DNA from: Nematostella vectensis
Lineage: Eukaryota > Cnidaria > Anthozoa > Actiniaria > Edwardsiidae
NCBI RefSeq assembly: GCF_932526225.1
Contig: NC_064034.1
Location: 13,528,887 to 13,592,886 of the forward strand
Length of the DNA: 64,000 nucleotides
Direction of reading: 5' to 3'
Shown piece by piece: positions 50,401 to 63,377 of the stretch. How positions within the stretch are numbered: position 1 is the first letter of the stretch; each line of letters opens with the position of its first letter. A program made the translations under genes and the position numbers. The notes below the pieces were generated by a model. It saw only the letters and a list, made by a program, of their open reading frames with translations. It was not told where the DNA came from and did no database searches.

Positions 50401-52555
50401 ATCGTTCCGAATGTTTAAAGTCTAAATCCATGTTGTAGACCAAGGGGTGTATATAACCCAACTAAGATATGAGTCTCAAAAAGCACAGGCTTAGTCAAAC
50501 CAAAAGCTCAAAACACGCACTTAGCGCATGATTACGGTTGAGATACTCTCAAGCTGTTGTACTAAGTTTTTTTTCTTATTTGTGATGGTCATCTAAGGCA
50601 AAAGCCTATCGCTAATCTTTGGTTAGAAATAGTGTCATGCTGTGTTGTGCTTTAATGAGTTTTTTCTTTATCAACTGTGTATCTCGCATTTATGGTTAAA
50701 TCCAGGTATTTGTCCTTCAAAACGCCCCAAACGAAGCTGCGAATATCAGGGCACTTGCGGGAAGGTTTTTCGATGAATAAGTAGGACTTGCACTTTATTT
50801 GTTAGCCCATGTTATGCTCTTTAAAGTCAAACAATGTCTTCCTTTCGACCCTCAAAATGTTTACTCAAATGTTCCTTTAAAATGTGCAGTCGCTAATTAG
50901 CTTATTGTTGTTGTTGTCGAGAGTCCTTTAGAGTGACGCTTATTAGAGTTAAATAGATGCACAAACAATCAAAAGTTTAGTTAGTCAATTACAACACAAT
51001 ATGATCTCTTGTGATACATTAATGGACTGCGAACCAGCTGTGTCAGCGGATTCTCGTGTTGTCCGCTACATCTGGCTTCTTGGTCTCCGCGACGACACGA
51101 AAAAGAGCGGGAAAGTACAACGTATCACCATACACCAAACACCGATTTCGCTTTTGGCCCGATTAGCTAGTGACTTTGACCCTCAAATAAACCATTTTAA
51201 ATAGGTCTTGTTTTTTTATGAGTTTGACAAAAGATGCTATCATGGGTAGATGAATGAATTAAACGTCTTTTTATGGTATTATACTAGACTTTTATACTTC
51301 TTTATTTGTGCAAAATAAAATATTCGAGTCAAAAGAAAGAGGCTCTTTGAGTAAGACTTTGTCGGAAGCTGTAAATTTGCCCTTTGTAGTCAATTTCTCG
51401 GAGGAGGAGAAAAAGACAGTATAACCCTTATTCAGTGTCAGACCAAGGTACAAGAGGTACTCTAAGATTCTTATTTCACAACTCTCGGCTCTAAAGTAGT
51501 TTTATTGCAGTGGTGGTAAACATTTAGACAAACGCAAAAACTAGCAATTTGGCGACAATTTAAATATTCATTAACGCAAACAGAGTCACGATCGAAAGAC
51601 GTAAAACTTCATTATTGTTTGCTAACTTTGGGATGATGCGCAAGTTATTGGGATTTTTCTCAGGCGCAGGTCTTAGAAGAAAGTAAAAGTGGGAAAGACA
51701 GCGAGTGTAGTGTCTGTATATTAGGCTGAGTTTCTTGTTCTCTGACGTTTGTTATGGCATATGGTTAACCACTCGAGTCGGATGGGAATTGTTAAGTCAT
51801 TCTGTTTTTATTCTCACTGTTTAATACGCTATCCATGTGCGTAAGGCAGGAATTGCCTTGAACAAAGAGCTCTACAAACACCACAAACAGGAAGAAACTG
51901 CGCTTATTGTGTACGTTCCATAACACTTTAGAGTTATTAAAGGAATCAAAGATTTTATGTACGATAAGAGAAGGTTTGTGTTCATAGGTACGAATGAGAC
52001 ATATAGGAGCAATCTCAGATATCCAATCCATAGAGAGATAAAGTTCTGCATGTTAGCGTTGGGGTTGAACTCCTACGAGGACGCGAAAAGGCGCGCGCAA
52101 GATTGGCATCAGGTTAATGAACTTCTGCGGTGCGTTCAATTCAGGTCTTCAAATCCACAATGGACTTCACTGACAAAAACGCAACGCAGCAGTAAATATT
52201 TAAATGTCTTAGTAGCTCCCTTAATAAATAATAAATCGTCAAACTTGCTTGATCGACTAACTAAGATCACTTTTTGCCGTGTGAGATAGACCTTGATGAA
52301 GCGCTTGAGATGGGTGCTTTCTAGTAATTGTATAAATCGCTTTAGGAGCGCACATTACAAGATCTTGAAAGCGAGAGACCGGAATAACTAATTGGAATAA
52401 AAGGGAGAGAAAAACGGTTAATTACATTGGATTGTTTAATAACAACAAAATCTAGCTGTCATTATCTTAGCTATCACTAATAGAATATTTGCATTAATGG
52501 GCTCGGCCTATTTGTCAACATCTGGGTCTAACATGGCTCGATAACTGGAAATGTG
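47486..52555. other. Long non-coding stretch upstream of PRDM14
   Basis: No domain-bearing open frame was recognised. A 110-codon ATG frame at 51957-52289 has no recognisable motif and is left uncalled. It probably contains regulatory DNA of PRDM14. Confidence 0.45.
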
Positions 52556-52559
52556 GCAC

Positions 52560-52631
52560 GTATATAATAGTGAGCTAGACTTGGCCACTCCATAGTGCTA
52601 CAGACAACCAACTACTGAAGACCTCCGCAAA
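52560..52631 (+). promoter_or_regulatory. TATA promoter and 5' UTR of PRDM14
   Basis: CGTATATAATAGTGAGC at about 52559 lies roughly 70 bp upstream of the start codon at 52632, leaving room for a short 5' UTR. Confidence 0.5.
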
Positions 52632-55600
52632 ATGGCAGAGCTGCAGTCTCGGCTAAGAGGTGAGTTCATCAAAAGTCTGTCCAAATCTACTAAATCTGCC
52701 CAAAATCAAAACTAAAGGTAGCGTTTAATTTGACTTTTATAGGAAAACAATTTAGTACAAAACTTACCAGAATTTGAGTTCAGCGATTAATTTCGTCCTC
52801 GTTTTGTCACGAGTCCCTATCTGTTACCAGCACAAATAGCTGTTAAGAATATTTGTCGGTTTGTACTACTATTTTTCGCGTAAGTGATACTATTTCGTCT
52901 GAGTTAAATAGTTTATTATCGCTCGCAGTTAAGAAAATGAATATGTACACAACTATTTAGCGATCTGTAATCGACAAATAACGGCGTTTCTAAAAAAAAA
53001 AACCCTGGATGCTGAACCAAGAAAGTGTATAGGATAATCTTTTTTAACAACTGTTAAAATGAAAAATCAAATCAAGGATCTTATATCGAAATACAGTCAG
53101 GTCGATTATTCTTAATTTCTGGATATATCTCGCAACAAAAACAGTCAAAATAATCGAACTTCGACTAGAACCCTATGGGATGCAAAGGTTTTGTTGCAAG
53201 TTTCTACGGCTCTGAATAGGCTTTTGTGAGTTCTTTAGTACGTCAAGTGCTAAGCGAACCTCGTCGAAATGAGTGCGTCTTTTACAGAGCTGCAGTTTAA
53301 CCGTATGCCTTGGTGAAATTTTACGCAACTTTTTTGCGCATTTTTTATAACATTCGTGTCCTTTTTAAGCGGATCTCTGTATCGATAAGAATTAAGATTT
53401 TTATTTGTATTTTCAATTTCTAGCCAAGCACCTCTAGAAAAAAGTAAAAAAAAAACGGTCTATAAGCTTTAAGGGAACCTAATTAGCTTTATTTTACTTC
53501 ATTTTTCTAAGATTACAGGATTGTACAAACAATTTCAGAGCTCTAAAACAGACTCTTGTAGAGATAGGAAATTACCTAGTTGTGTTATATGGAATAACAG
53601 TGAGTACTTAGCCCTTTTAGCACACTCTCTCCTCATTTACGCCCCGCGCACCACAATTTCGCGTTTATCCCACATTCTCATTAAGGATTGTTTAAATCTA
53701 AACTCTTTATGATCGATTAATGAAGTTTGTATGAAAGCTGTTTTAACACTTGGGTCATTACTTTATTGAAGTCATCAAGAATCGCAATTTGTAAAACACA
53801 CGGAGTTTAAGATTGTGCGACATTAGGAATTTTAAAGTTTTAACTAAGCATTAGTAGGTCTATTTTATGCAGGATTGTTTTAACCGTAAATCGTACTTGT
53901 GTTAGTGATTGTAGCACGAAAAAGGAAGCGTCCCTAGGAATTAAGATGATCTATGCTTTGGTACAGGCTTTGTAGTCAAAACTTTTTGCGCTCCGCCCAA
54001 GATAACCCTTTTGGGCAAAACTGGCAGCTCTAATTTCAAGATGATGCAAGCTATAATGCATGATTCGGTGGAAGCATGCTTGAAATCTAATAGTCCATCA
54101 GGGCTAAGCGAAATTCGCATCTGGCCAGCGATAGTTAAGAGCTGAGAGCAAAACACACAAATAAGAGACTAAACAAGTATGCAAATCTACAAAAAAAATT
54201 TTTAGAAGATTTTTTATGTTTTTTAAATAGCATATATAAATCTATTTTTATAGTCGTAATGCAATTGCAGTCAGATTGTCTTGAAAATCGGCAAGCATAT
54301 ACAGTGTGCGAAGACATACAGTCCTGAATCGGACCGCCACAGGGCCAGGTTACAGTGACGAGAATGACCCAGTTCGGAAGACATCATCGATGACAAAATG
54401 TATAACGTAATCATCTCGGTTGTTAACAATACACTTAAGTAACTTTAACGGTCATTATGTCTATGTTGTTATTAATGTTATGTTGCACAATTTCCCGAGC
54501 CCCACATAATCAGAAAATACATAACAATGATATTCTAAATAATAATAAAAAAAAGGTTAGCGCTGAGCTGTCTTTGGAAAACATCAGAAATCATCTCAAT
54601 CCGTTGTTGTGTTAGGAGTGAGCTGGGTGTGGTTCTCCGGACTAATTTTATTGCCGATGGTAATGATATTATACCAGTGCTTGGAATTAAAAGATTCAGG
54701 AAATTTCCCTATTCTCAAACTCTACCCCAATTGCTTGAAGCTTGTGGAGTGTTGAATAATCCATAATCGTGTTGTGTTGTTCACAGGACTAGAGTATGTG
54801 GAAGCACCGTTTTACATGTTGGCATTTTCCCAACAAGAAATCGACAATGCGCTTTATGGTTACATCCGGGGCATGCTAGGGAAGTCATCTACTGCGCATG
54901 CTCTATCAGGAATCGACTTCAAAAAGCAGCAGCAAATTGGTGAGTTTTCAGTTTATAACTGTAATATAACTGTGATGTTAAGATATAATCTAGAAACGTT
55001 ACATATAATACTTTCTTGTTTTTGTCTTTTATCGATAGAGGATTTGAAGGTGAACAAAAAAATACAGTAGAACAGCATCAATTGTCCATTTTTTATTAAA
55101 AAATTGTAAACCAAAATAAGATATGTTATACTGTCCGGTTAAAGTATTTTGACCTGAGCTGTATTCACTTGCATCAGAATTCAGGAGACTCGCGCACATA
55201 ATGCCTGTAGCTCGCAAAGTATCCGTTGCGCATCTAGTTTGCACATGTTATGTCCCCCCCCGTGGGCCCCGTGAATGGTCTTTTTTTCTGTTATTAGTCT
55301 TTTATTCTTTTTATGTATCCAGCCGAAGGCCAAGAGAATCATAAAGATTCACGTTAGCTTCTGACTCTCCTCTAATGACATATAGTAGTAGCCCGCGAAA
55401 AACACATGACATAGCTTTGTTCCGGTATTTTAGACAAAATATCTTTTTATAAAAGCTAAAAATAGGGACAAAGTGCTTTAAAAATAAGTATAATTCCCAC
55501 TGGACATTTTTGCCCAGATTACGATTTTGATCGTGATGTTTATGGTACATACTCCATACCTCTATACCATTGCACTTATCACTTTCTCAATCTACCAAAA

Positions 55601-58600
55601 CTATACACGAGACACCGAGGAGAACAGCTTAATTACTGCTAATTCAACCCTCATTGCCCGCAAACCACCGTCTATTGCCTAAGATGCAACGCCATTCACA
55701 AAATGCACTATCCCTAAAAACGCACGGATAATGTTACACACCCAGATATGGGGGTTTGTAAGAGCTTGCGACAGACAGACGGCAATGTGACCATCTCAGG
55801 AGCTTAACTACGCGGTTTCTTCTTGTAATTCGTAAAAAGATACTTTATTTTTGGACTCCATGATTCTCTTGGCGGTTTAGAAAGTGACGATTGTATCAGT
55901 TAGACGCAATCAAATGCCTGTGGGCTAGGTCAAGCATGGAGTGCTAAATGCCTTTGCAATAGAAACAGCTCATGTTACCTTAGAGCACAATGCAGGAATG
56001 CAATCACTTGTTTATTTACTACTTTCAGTAAATGGTCTTGCACTAAATAGATAATATGACAAAGTGGGTTGCGTTTAAATTAGAATTGATATCGATTAGG
56101 CTGACAAAGCTGTATTTACTATCTTGTTGTGAAGGGGTAAAGTGGAAGATATGGGAAAAAGCTGGTATTAAATTTCCTCCTCTGCGTTTTGCGCGAGTAG
56201 AACGAAATCGCCTTTTCTTTAAAGCCTTATTTTAACTACTTCCACAAGCTCAACTAAAACAAACAAGGACGGGTCTGTCTATTGGGCGAGACATTCTCAC
56301 GCGATAGTAGATTAAGGAAAGGGACACATTTGAACAAGAGGTATTACATTGTGCATTCCAAGAAAGAAAGGCTTCCCTTACTGCCTTACTAATAAAGTAA
56401 TGTGAAATGTGAATAGGCATACTAATGATGGCACTACATCACATATGGACGAGTCTTACGCGGAAACCGATTAACTGACTTAAAAGGTACTACAGGGAGA
56501 AAAGATGACCTCGAGATGACCATAGGGCTTTCACAATAAAGCTCTCCGTGATTAATTTGATATCATTTTGCTTGGTTCTCTGTCGAGATATGCTAATATA
56601 AGGCGTAAATGGCAAATTGGTTTACACGCCTTCTTGACCCTTCTCTGTGTTTAAAAAATCACCTTCATTTAAAAACAAAGATAGAAAATGTAGCAGAAAT
56701 AAAGAAAAGCGCTTTACCTAAGAATATGTTACGCATGTATAAAATGTTCACATTGTCGCAATCAAATGAATAATTTTGCTTATTTTTCTTCTTCTCAGTA
56801 CGCGATGAAAATGACAACGAACAGCACATAGACCACGTGGCGGCAAGAAAATGGAGCCCATGGTTACCACCAGGAGTGTTCAACCAGCCATTTCCATACA
56901 TGAACTCGCCCACCACAGAAAGCCACCAAGTCACACAGATAGAGGGGATACCAGACGAGCTGCGCGTCGTTGCCACCTCACTAGCTGGCGCCGAGGTTTC
57001 GGGTGTGTTTTGCATTGATCGTTTGATTCCTAAGGGGACGCGGTATGGGCCTTATGGCGGAAAAACCATCCTGCCTCACGAGGCGGTGACCACGGATAAC
57101 GATTCCTTGTGGGAGGTTAGTACACGAGACCACGTGAGGGCATTAAAAGGATTACTCTTTTTATCAAATATTGTTAATGCCCTTGAATTGCGCGAAATAA
57201 ATATACAAAAAGGTTTCATTAAAGAGGCATTGTATTTGCAATAAACTGATTTGGATACATGTCCACAGATCTTTCAAGATGGCGAACTTGTGCAGTATAT
57301 CGATGGCAGTCAAGATTCGACTAACTGGATGAAGTACGTCAAGTGCGCAAGGCATGACGGGGAACAAAACCTTGCCCTGGCGCAAGACGGGAATGAGTTG
57401 TATTATGATGTTACAAAAGATATCTACGAAGGCACAGAGCTGTTGGTTTGGTACGGTGATAGATACCTCAAGTACATGGGAATCCCGATAACGATGAAAA
57501 CTAAGATTGCAGAGGTGGACAGCAGCATCAATGGAGTTAGTAAGTGTTGAGCTTGTAATGATGGTTATTCAACTGTGTAGTTTGCTTGTGATGAGACCTT
57601 CTTGTAGTGACGACGCTCTTTGAAAGGCGGAGCCCTCGAATAAGTAGGTTAAGGTGTTAAAATATGTGCTTCGGCTGCTATCTCTGGATAGTCATAGTGT
57701 TTGCCATTGAATAAGAGTTCAAAACTTGTCGTGGAGCGTCATTTAAAAAACAACTATTAGATTCAACTATTAAATCATTTAATCCTTTGTTTAACCATGA
57801 GAAATATTGTTGTCTACAGACCCGAGTGTCCGTAAAACAAAATTTTCGAACGACACTAACATTGTTTGTTATTTCAGATGGCGAGAGTTACACGTGCGAC
57901 CGGTGTGGCAAAGTTTTCGCGTACAAATATTACCGCGATAAACACCTCAAGTATACGCGATGCGTGGATCAGGGGGACAGAAAATTCCCATGCCATCTTT
58001 GCAACAGATCCTTCGAGAAGCGGGACCGCCTGAGAATTCATATACTGCACGTGCACGAGAAACATCGCCCGCATCAATGCAACGAGTGTGGCAAGAGGTT
58101 CTCACAGTCTTCAAGCCTCAACAAGCATCTAAGAGTACACAGGTATGGATGTTAATGTTAGAGTATTTGGGGGGTAAAAAATACCGATCAACTTCACTCT
58201 ACGCACGAGGGCGACAAACATGTGTCAGCCTTGGTTAAGCAATATGTCTATGAAGCCAGTGTCTATTGCGGTTCTTTCACGTTAGGCCCCTAATGAAAAG
58301 AAACAGAATTTTATACCTTTTGAAAAGCTGATCTTCAGGGACCTGAAGGTTAAAACGAAAACCGTGTTTCGTTTAAGGAATAGGAGTGGAAACGGGATGT
58401 GCGGCAAGCACTAGCTACGGGAAGAATGGGATTCAGACTACCCCTTCCATTCTTCGGGGCCTCTGAACTTGACCTTAGAGGATGGCAAGGCTCATCTTTA
58501 AGCTTGTAGTTAGAGCTCAATCGATAACTAACATAATTTCCTTTGACCAACAGTGGCGAGAGACCGTACAAGTGCCCCTATTGCAGCAAAGCTTTCACCG

Positions 58601-59031
58601 CTTCGTCAATTCTACGAACCCATATAAGGCAGCACTCTGGGGAGAAACCATTCAAGTGCAGACATTGCGGCAAGGCCTTCGCTTCGCACGCCGCACACGA
58701 CAGTCACGTGAGACGAACGCATACCAAAGAAAAGCCATGTGTGTGCGAGTTCTGCGGGAAGGCATTCGCACAGTCCTACGAACTCAAATTCCACCTGAAC
58801 ATGCATACTGGAGACAAGCCTTACTCATGTGACAAGTGCGGGCGAGGCTTCTCCAGTCCGTCGTCACGTGACCGGCATCGAGCGAACTTTGATTGCATGA
58901 CGAGGAAGAATCGTGCGCCAAAGACAATGAGAAAAAATTCGGATGGGAGTGAGGTTTATGAAGACGATGAGATGTGTTTGGGTGAGGAAGTGGAGCACGG
59001 TGTCAGAGAAATAAATCTTATAGTTACTTGA
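52632..59031 (+). CDS. PRDM14: PRDM14-like PR/SET-domain zinc-finger regulator, six exons
   Basis: Exons 52632-52659, 54787-54939, 56799-57115, 57269-57539, 57878-58142 and 58554-59031 join in frame (phases 1, 1, 0, 1, 2) to 503 residues. Residues 26-58 hold FSQQEIDNALYG and ALSG, resembling the pre-SET FTEEDLHFVLYG motif of vertebrate PRDM14. The PR domain spans about 110-238 (IPKGTRYGPYGGK, WEIFQDG, ELLVWYGDRY). Zinc fingers run from 261 to 459. Finger 1 and its linker (YKYYRDKHLKYTRCVDQGDR) and EKRDRLRIHILHVHEKHRPH are near-identical to vertebrate PRDM14. There are seven finger-like units against six in human; the first and last are C2HC. The tail (474-494) is acidic. PRDM14 is a nuclear DNA-binding regulator that recruits CBFA2T-family corepressors in vertebrates and is used in anemone neurogenesis. 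Nematostella has several Prdm14 genes; which one this is cannot be told here. A poly(A)-like ATTAAA is at 59119. Confidence 0.95.
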
Positions 59032-59342
59032 CTCGCTACCCTTATAGAATTTATATTGTTGTAAATATTGAGGATCTGATCTCAAATGACATTTGTTGGT
59101 TTTTGCATTCATTACCTTATTAAAGAAAAATATTTATCACAGAGTTCTTTTCATTGAGTAAGGGCATACGCAAAATGTTCAGATAGGTGTGGTCATTTGT
59201 ATTTTTCAAGAGATATAATAATTAAATATAATTCAGTTTTTAACATTAATTTCACTTTTCCTTTTTAAATATAGGTCGTTTTCAACTTTTTGTATTGCCA
59301 TTTGAAGATTGAAAATTTAAAAGTTAATGAACAGCAATAATT
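59032..59342. other. PRDM14 3' UTR and short spacer
   Basis: Contains ATTAAA at 59119 and AT-rich spacer up to the hexamer array. Confidence 0.5.
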
Positions 59343-61290
59343 AAGGGCTAGGGGTAGGGGTAGGGGTAGGGATAGGGGTAGGGATAGGGATAGGGATAGG
59401 GATAGGGATAGGGATAGGGATAGGGATAGGGATAGGGATAGGGATAGGGATAGGGATAGGGATAGGGATAGGGATAGGGATAGGGATAGGGATAGGGATA
59501 GGGATAGGGATAGGGATAGGGATATGGATATAGGGATAGGGGTAGGGATAGGGATAGGGATAGGGATAGGGATAGGGATAGGGATAGGGATAGGGATAGG
59601 GATAGGGATAGGGGTAGGGGTAGGGATAGGGATAGGGATAGGGATAGGGATAGGGGTAGGGGTAGGGGTAGGGGTAGGGATAGGGATAGGGATAGGGATA
59701 GGGATAGGGATAGGGATAGGGATAGGGATAGGGATAGGGATAGGGATAGGGATAGGGATAGGGATAGGGATAGGGATAGGGATAGGGATAGGGATAGGGA
59801 TAGGGATAGGGATAGGGATAGGGATAGGGATAGGGATAGGGATAGGGATAGGGATAGGGATAGGGATAGGGATAGGGATAGGGATAGGGATAGGGATAGG
59901 GATAGGGATAGGGATAGGGATAGGGATAGGGATAGGGATAGGGATAGGGATAGGGATAGGGATAGGGATAGGGATAGGGATAGGGATAGGGATAGGGATA
60001 GGGATAGGGATAGGGATAGGGATAGGGATAGGGATAGGGATAGGGATAGGGATAGGGATAGGGATAGGGATAGGGATAGGGATAGGGATAGGGATAGGGA
60101 TAGGGATAGGGATAGGGATAGGGATAGGGATAGGGATAGGGATAGGGATAGGGATAGGGATAGGGATAGGGATAGGGATAGGGATAGGGATAGGGATAGG
60201 GATAGGGATAGGGGTAGGGATAGGGATAAGGATAGGGGTAGGGGTAGGGGTAGGGTTAGGGTTAGGGGTAGGGATAGGGATAGGGATAGGGATAGGGATA
60301 GGGATAGGGATAGGGATAGGGATAGGGATAGGGATAGGGATAGGGATAGGGATAGGGATAGGGATAGGGATAGGGGTAGGGATAGGGATAGGGATAGGGA
60401 TAGGGATAGGGATAGGGATAGGGATAGGGATAGGGATAGGGATAGGGATAGGGATAGGGATAGGGATAGGGATAGGGGTAGGGGTAGGGATAGGGATAGG
60501 GGTAGGGGTAGGGGTAGGGGTAGGGATAGGGGTAGGGGTAGGGATAGGGATAGGGATAGGGATAGGGATAGGGATAGGGATAGGGATAGGGATAGGGATA
60601 GGGATAGGGATAGGGATAGGGATAGGGATAGGGATAGGGATAGGGGTAGGGATAGGGGTAGGGGTAGGGATAGGGATAGGGATAGGGGTAGGGGTAGGGG
60701 TAGGGGTAGGGATAGGGGTAGGGATAGGGATAGGGATAGGGATAGGGATAGGGATAGGGATAGGGATAGGGATAGGGATAGGGATAGGGATAGGGATAGG
60801 GATAGGGATAGGGATAGGGATAGGGATAGGGATAGGGATAGGGATAGGGATAGGGATAGGGATAGGGATAGGGATAGGGGTAGGGGTAGGGGTAGGGGTA
60901 GGGGTAGGGGTAGGGGTAGGGGTAGGGGTAGGGGTAGGGGTAGGGGTAGGGGTAGGGGTAGGGGTAGGGGTAGGGGTAGGGGTAGGGGTAGGGGTAGGGG
61001 TAGGGGTAGGGGTAGGGGTAGGGATAGGGATAGGGATAGGGATAGGGATAGGGATAGGGATAGGGATAGGGATAGGGATAGGGATAGGGATAGGGATAGG
61101 GATAGGGATAGGGATAGGGATAGGGATAGGGATAGGGATAGGGATAGGGATAGGGATAGGGATAGGGATAGGGATAGGGATAGGGATAGGGATAGGGATA
61201 GGGATAGGGGTAAGGATAGGGGTAGGGATAGGGATAGGGATAGGGATAGGGATAGGGGAAGGGATAGGGATAGGGATAGGGGTAGGGATA
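59343..61290 (+). repeat. Telomere-like hexamer array (GGGATA/GGGGTA)n, about 1.95 kb
   Basis: About 320 head-to-tail hexamers, mostly GGGATA with blocks of GGGGTA (for example a long run at 60876-61020) and rare GGGTTA, giving TAGGGTTAGGGTTAGGG near 60250. All G-rich runs are on the + strand. Open frames of 360-650 codons ([17 protein letters not shown]) are artefacts of the repeat. Confidence 0.97.
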
Positions 61291-61296
61291 CAAACA

Positions 61297-61972
61297 ATGC
61301 CTGAAAATTTCTAGCGAATTGACATGTTCGGGTAAATCGAGCTTCATGTCCTCAATATGTAAGATACTAGAAACATTTGATGCCCCATATAATAAGGAGA
61401 CGATTTATAACAAATTTAAACTAGGAAAATTCATCACAAATATTACAAACGAATCTAAACGTCATCAAATGGGTCTTATAAATCTGAACAAAAAGCTAAT
61501 TTTTTACTCCTCTTTCAAAAAAGACACAAAATCTAGTGAATGCTATGATAAAATACTTAAGATGGAACACAGAAAAGCTTTAGCCAAACTCAGACTAGGG
61601 AATCTTAATCTAAACATAGAAACAGGCAGAAACACAAAACCTCCGATTCCAAGAGAGAAGCGTATCTGCCAGATTTGTAACACTTTAGAGGATGAAAAAC
61701 ATTTCATGCTTTTCTGCGTCTCATCCCACTCTGAACGAAAGCAATTATTTTCTGATATCCAATCCCACTACATTTTCTTTGACAATCTAAGTAATGATGA
61801 TAAAAGTCTGTTCCTTTTTAATAATGTTGACCCTTTTGTGAATAAGAAAGTAGCCCACTTTATATGCAAAACATTTAAATCAAGACGGAATACTCTCATT
61901 TAAGCCATATTATGTTATGCAATACCATCAATGTAAATGGAATGCAAATAAATAAATGTAAAATGTAAATGA
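61297..61972 (+). mobile_element. Truncated non-LTR retrotransposon 3' end inside the hexamer array
   Basis: An open frame ending at 61903 (TAA) encodes about 190 residues typical of the C-terminal end of a LINE polyprotein: KALAKLRLGNLNLNIETGR, then the cysteine-histidine knuckle RICQICNTLEDEKHFMLFC. No reverse transcriptase core is present, so the copy is 5'-truncated. It begins abruptly after GGGATA at 61290 and ends in an AATAAATAAATGTAAAATG tail at about 61950-61972, after which the hexamers resume. Its strand is the same as the G-rich strand. No ATG opens the frame, so it is read as a dead fragment and not a host gene. The clade is uncertain. Confidence 0.72.
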
Positions 61973-62772
61973 TATGGATAGGTGTAGGGATAGGGGTAGG
62001 GATAGGGATAGGGATAGGGGTAGGGGTAGGGGTAGGGGTAGGGGTAGGGGTAGGGGTAGGGGTAGGGGTAGGGGTAGGGGTAGGGGTAGGGGTAGGGGTA
62101 GGGATAGGGATAGGGATAGGGATAGGGATAGGGATAGGGATAGGGGTAGGGATAGGGATAGGGATAGGGATAGGGGTAGGGATAAGGATAAGGATAGGGA
62201 TAGGATAGGGATAGGGATAGGGATAAGGATAGGGATAGGGAAAGGGATAGGGATAGGGATAGGTGTAGGGATAGGGATTGGTGTAGGGATAAGGATAGGG
62301 ATAGGGATAAGGATAGGGATAGGGATAGGGGTAGGGATAGGGATAGGGATAGGGGTAGGGATAGGGATAAGGATAGGGATAGGGATAGGGATAGGGATAG
62401 GGATAGGGATAGGGATAGGGATAGGGATAGGGATAGGGATAGGGATAGGGGTAGGGAAAGGGATAGGGATAGGGATAGGGATAGGGATAGGGATAGGGAT
62501 AGGGATAGGGGTAGGGATAGGGATAGGGATAGGGATAGGGATAGGGATAGGGGAAGGGATAGGGCTAGGGATATAGGGATAGGGGTAGGGGTAGGGGTAG
62601 GGCTAGGGATAGGGCTAGGGATATAGGAATAGGGCTAGGGCTAGGGGTAGGGGTAGGGGTAGGGGTAGGGGTAGGGGTAGGGGTAGGGATAGGGATAAGG
62701 ATAGGGATATAGGGATAGGGATAGGGATAGGGATAGGGATAGGGATAGGGTTAGGGCTAGGGATAGGGATAG
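61973..62772 (+). repeat. Telomere-like hexamer array, second block
   Basis: About 800 bp of GGGATA/GGGGTA with more decay than the first block (GGGCTA, GGATATAGGG, AAGGATA, GGGAAA). Probably one array with 59343-61290, split by the retrotransposon fragment. Confidence 0.95.
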
Positions 62773-62880
62773 ATAATCGACGATGAAAACACCAAGAGGC
62801 AGCTCTTTAATAGGCGGACGTGATTTTTTTTTGGTGGCGCACTTTCCAGCTTTTGCCGGAAAGACTCCTTGACTTCCCAG

Positions 62881-63069
62881 GTTACAGTGCACGCCGGGCG
62901 TGTGTACGGGGACAAGTCTGGGTTCCTTCACGTGGGGTATAACCAATTCTTCACAGTGGAAGCTACAGACCCGGATATATCGTTTGGAATGCGCGCGTAT
63001 GAGAATGGCAGCATTGAGATGCCTAGTCGCGCCTTCTTGCAAAACGTCGACGTGCGTACGTCAGGAAAG
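62881..63069 (+). CDS. Exon of an unrecognised extracellular-type protein
   Basis: Bounded by acceptor GACTTCCCAG (ends 62880) and donor AAG/GTATAT at 63070, phase 0 on both sides, giving 63 residues. It reads GRVYGDKSGFLHVGYNQFF and GSIEMPSRAFLQNVDV, short beta-strand-like repeats with alternating hydrophobics. No family is assigned. The 5' part of the gene, if any, would lie upstream of or within the hexamer array, where no other exon is visible. The following exons appear to continue past the window end. Confidence 0.5.
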
Positions 63070-63377
63070 GTATATTATTCATATATCAATCCAGGCGCGT
63101 ACACAGGGATGCACAGGGTGCGCGCGTGTTGAGGCCACATTTGTAATAACCTGCCTGAATAATTGATTGCAGGCGCGGACCTAGGATTGGCTGAGGACCG
63201 GGGGAGGGGTCAAAGGTATGTGGAAAACGGATAGTATTTGACGATCTTTCAAAAAGAAATAAGCCACTTTTTGCGGCCAAGAGAGGGTGCGCGCGTGTCG
63301 AGGTCACATATGTAATAACCTGCCACATTTGTTATAACGGCCACATTTGTAATAAACTATCTGATATCTCATGAAAG

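Noticed and set aside
51957-52289. 110-codon ATG frame upstream of PRDM14
   Set aside because: No recognisable domain and no promoter or poly(A) context; compatible with chance length.
53513-53575. Extra exon in PRDM14 intron 1 after GATTACAG
   Set aside because: No donor at its end, and exons 52632-52659 and 54787-54939 already join in frame without it.
59348-61347. Open frames of 360-650 codons across the hexamer array
   Set aside because: They repeat two residues only (GI/GV, LS/LP, YP) and exist because a stop-free hexamer repeats in frame. No start, signal or splice context supports translation.
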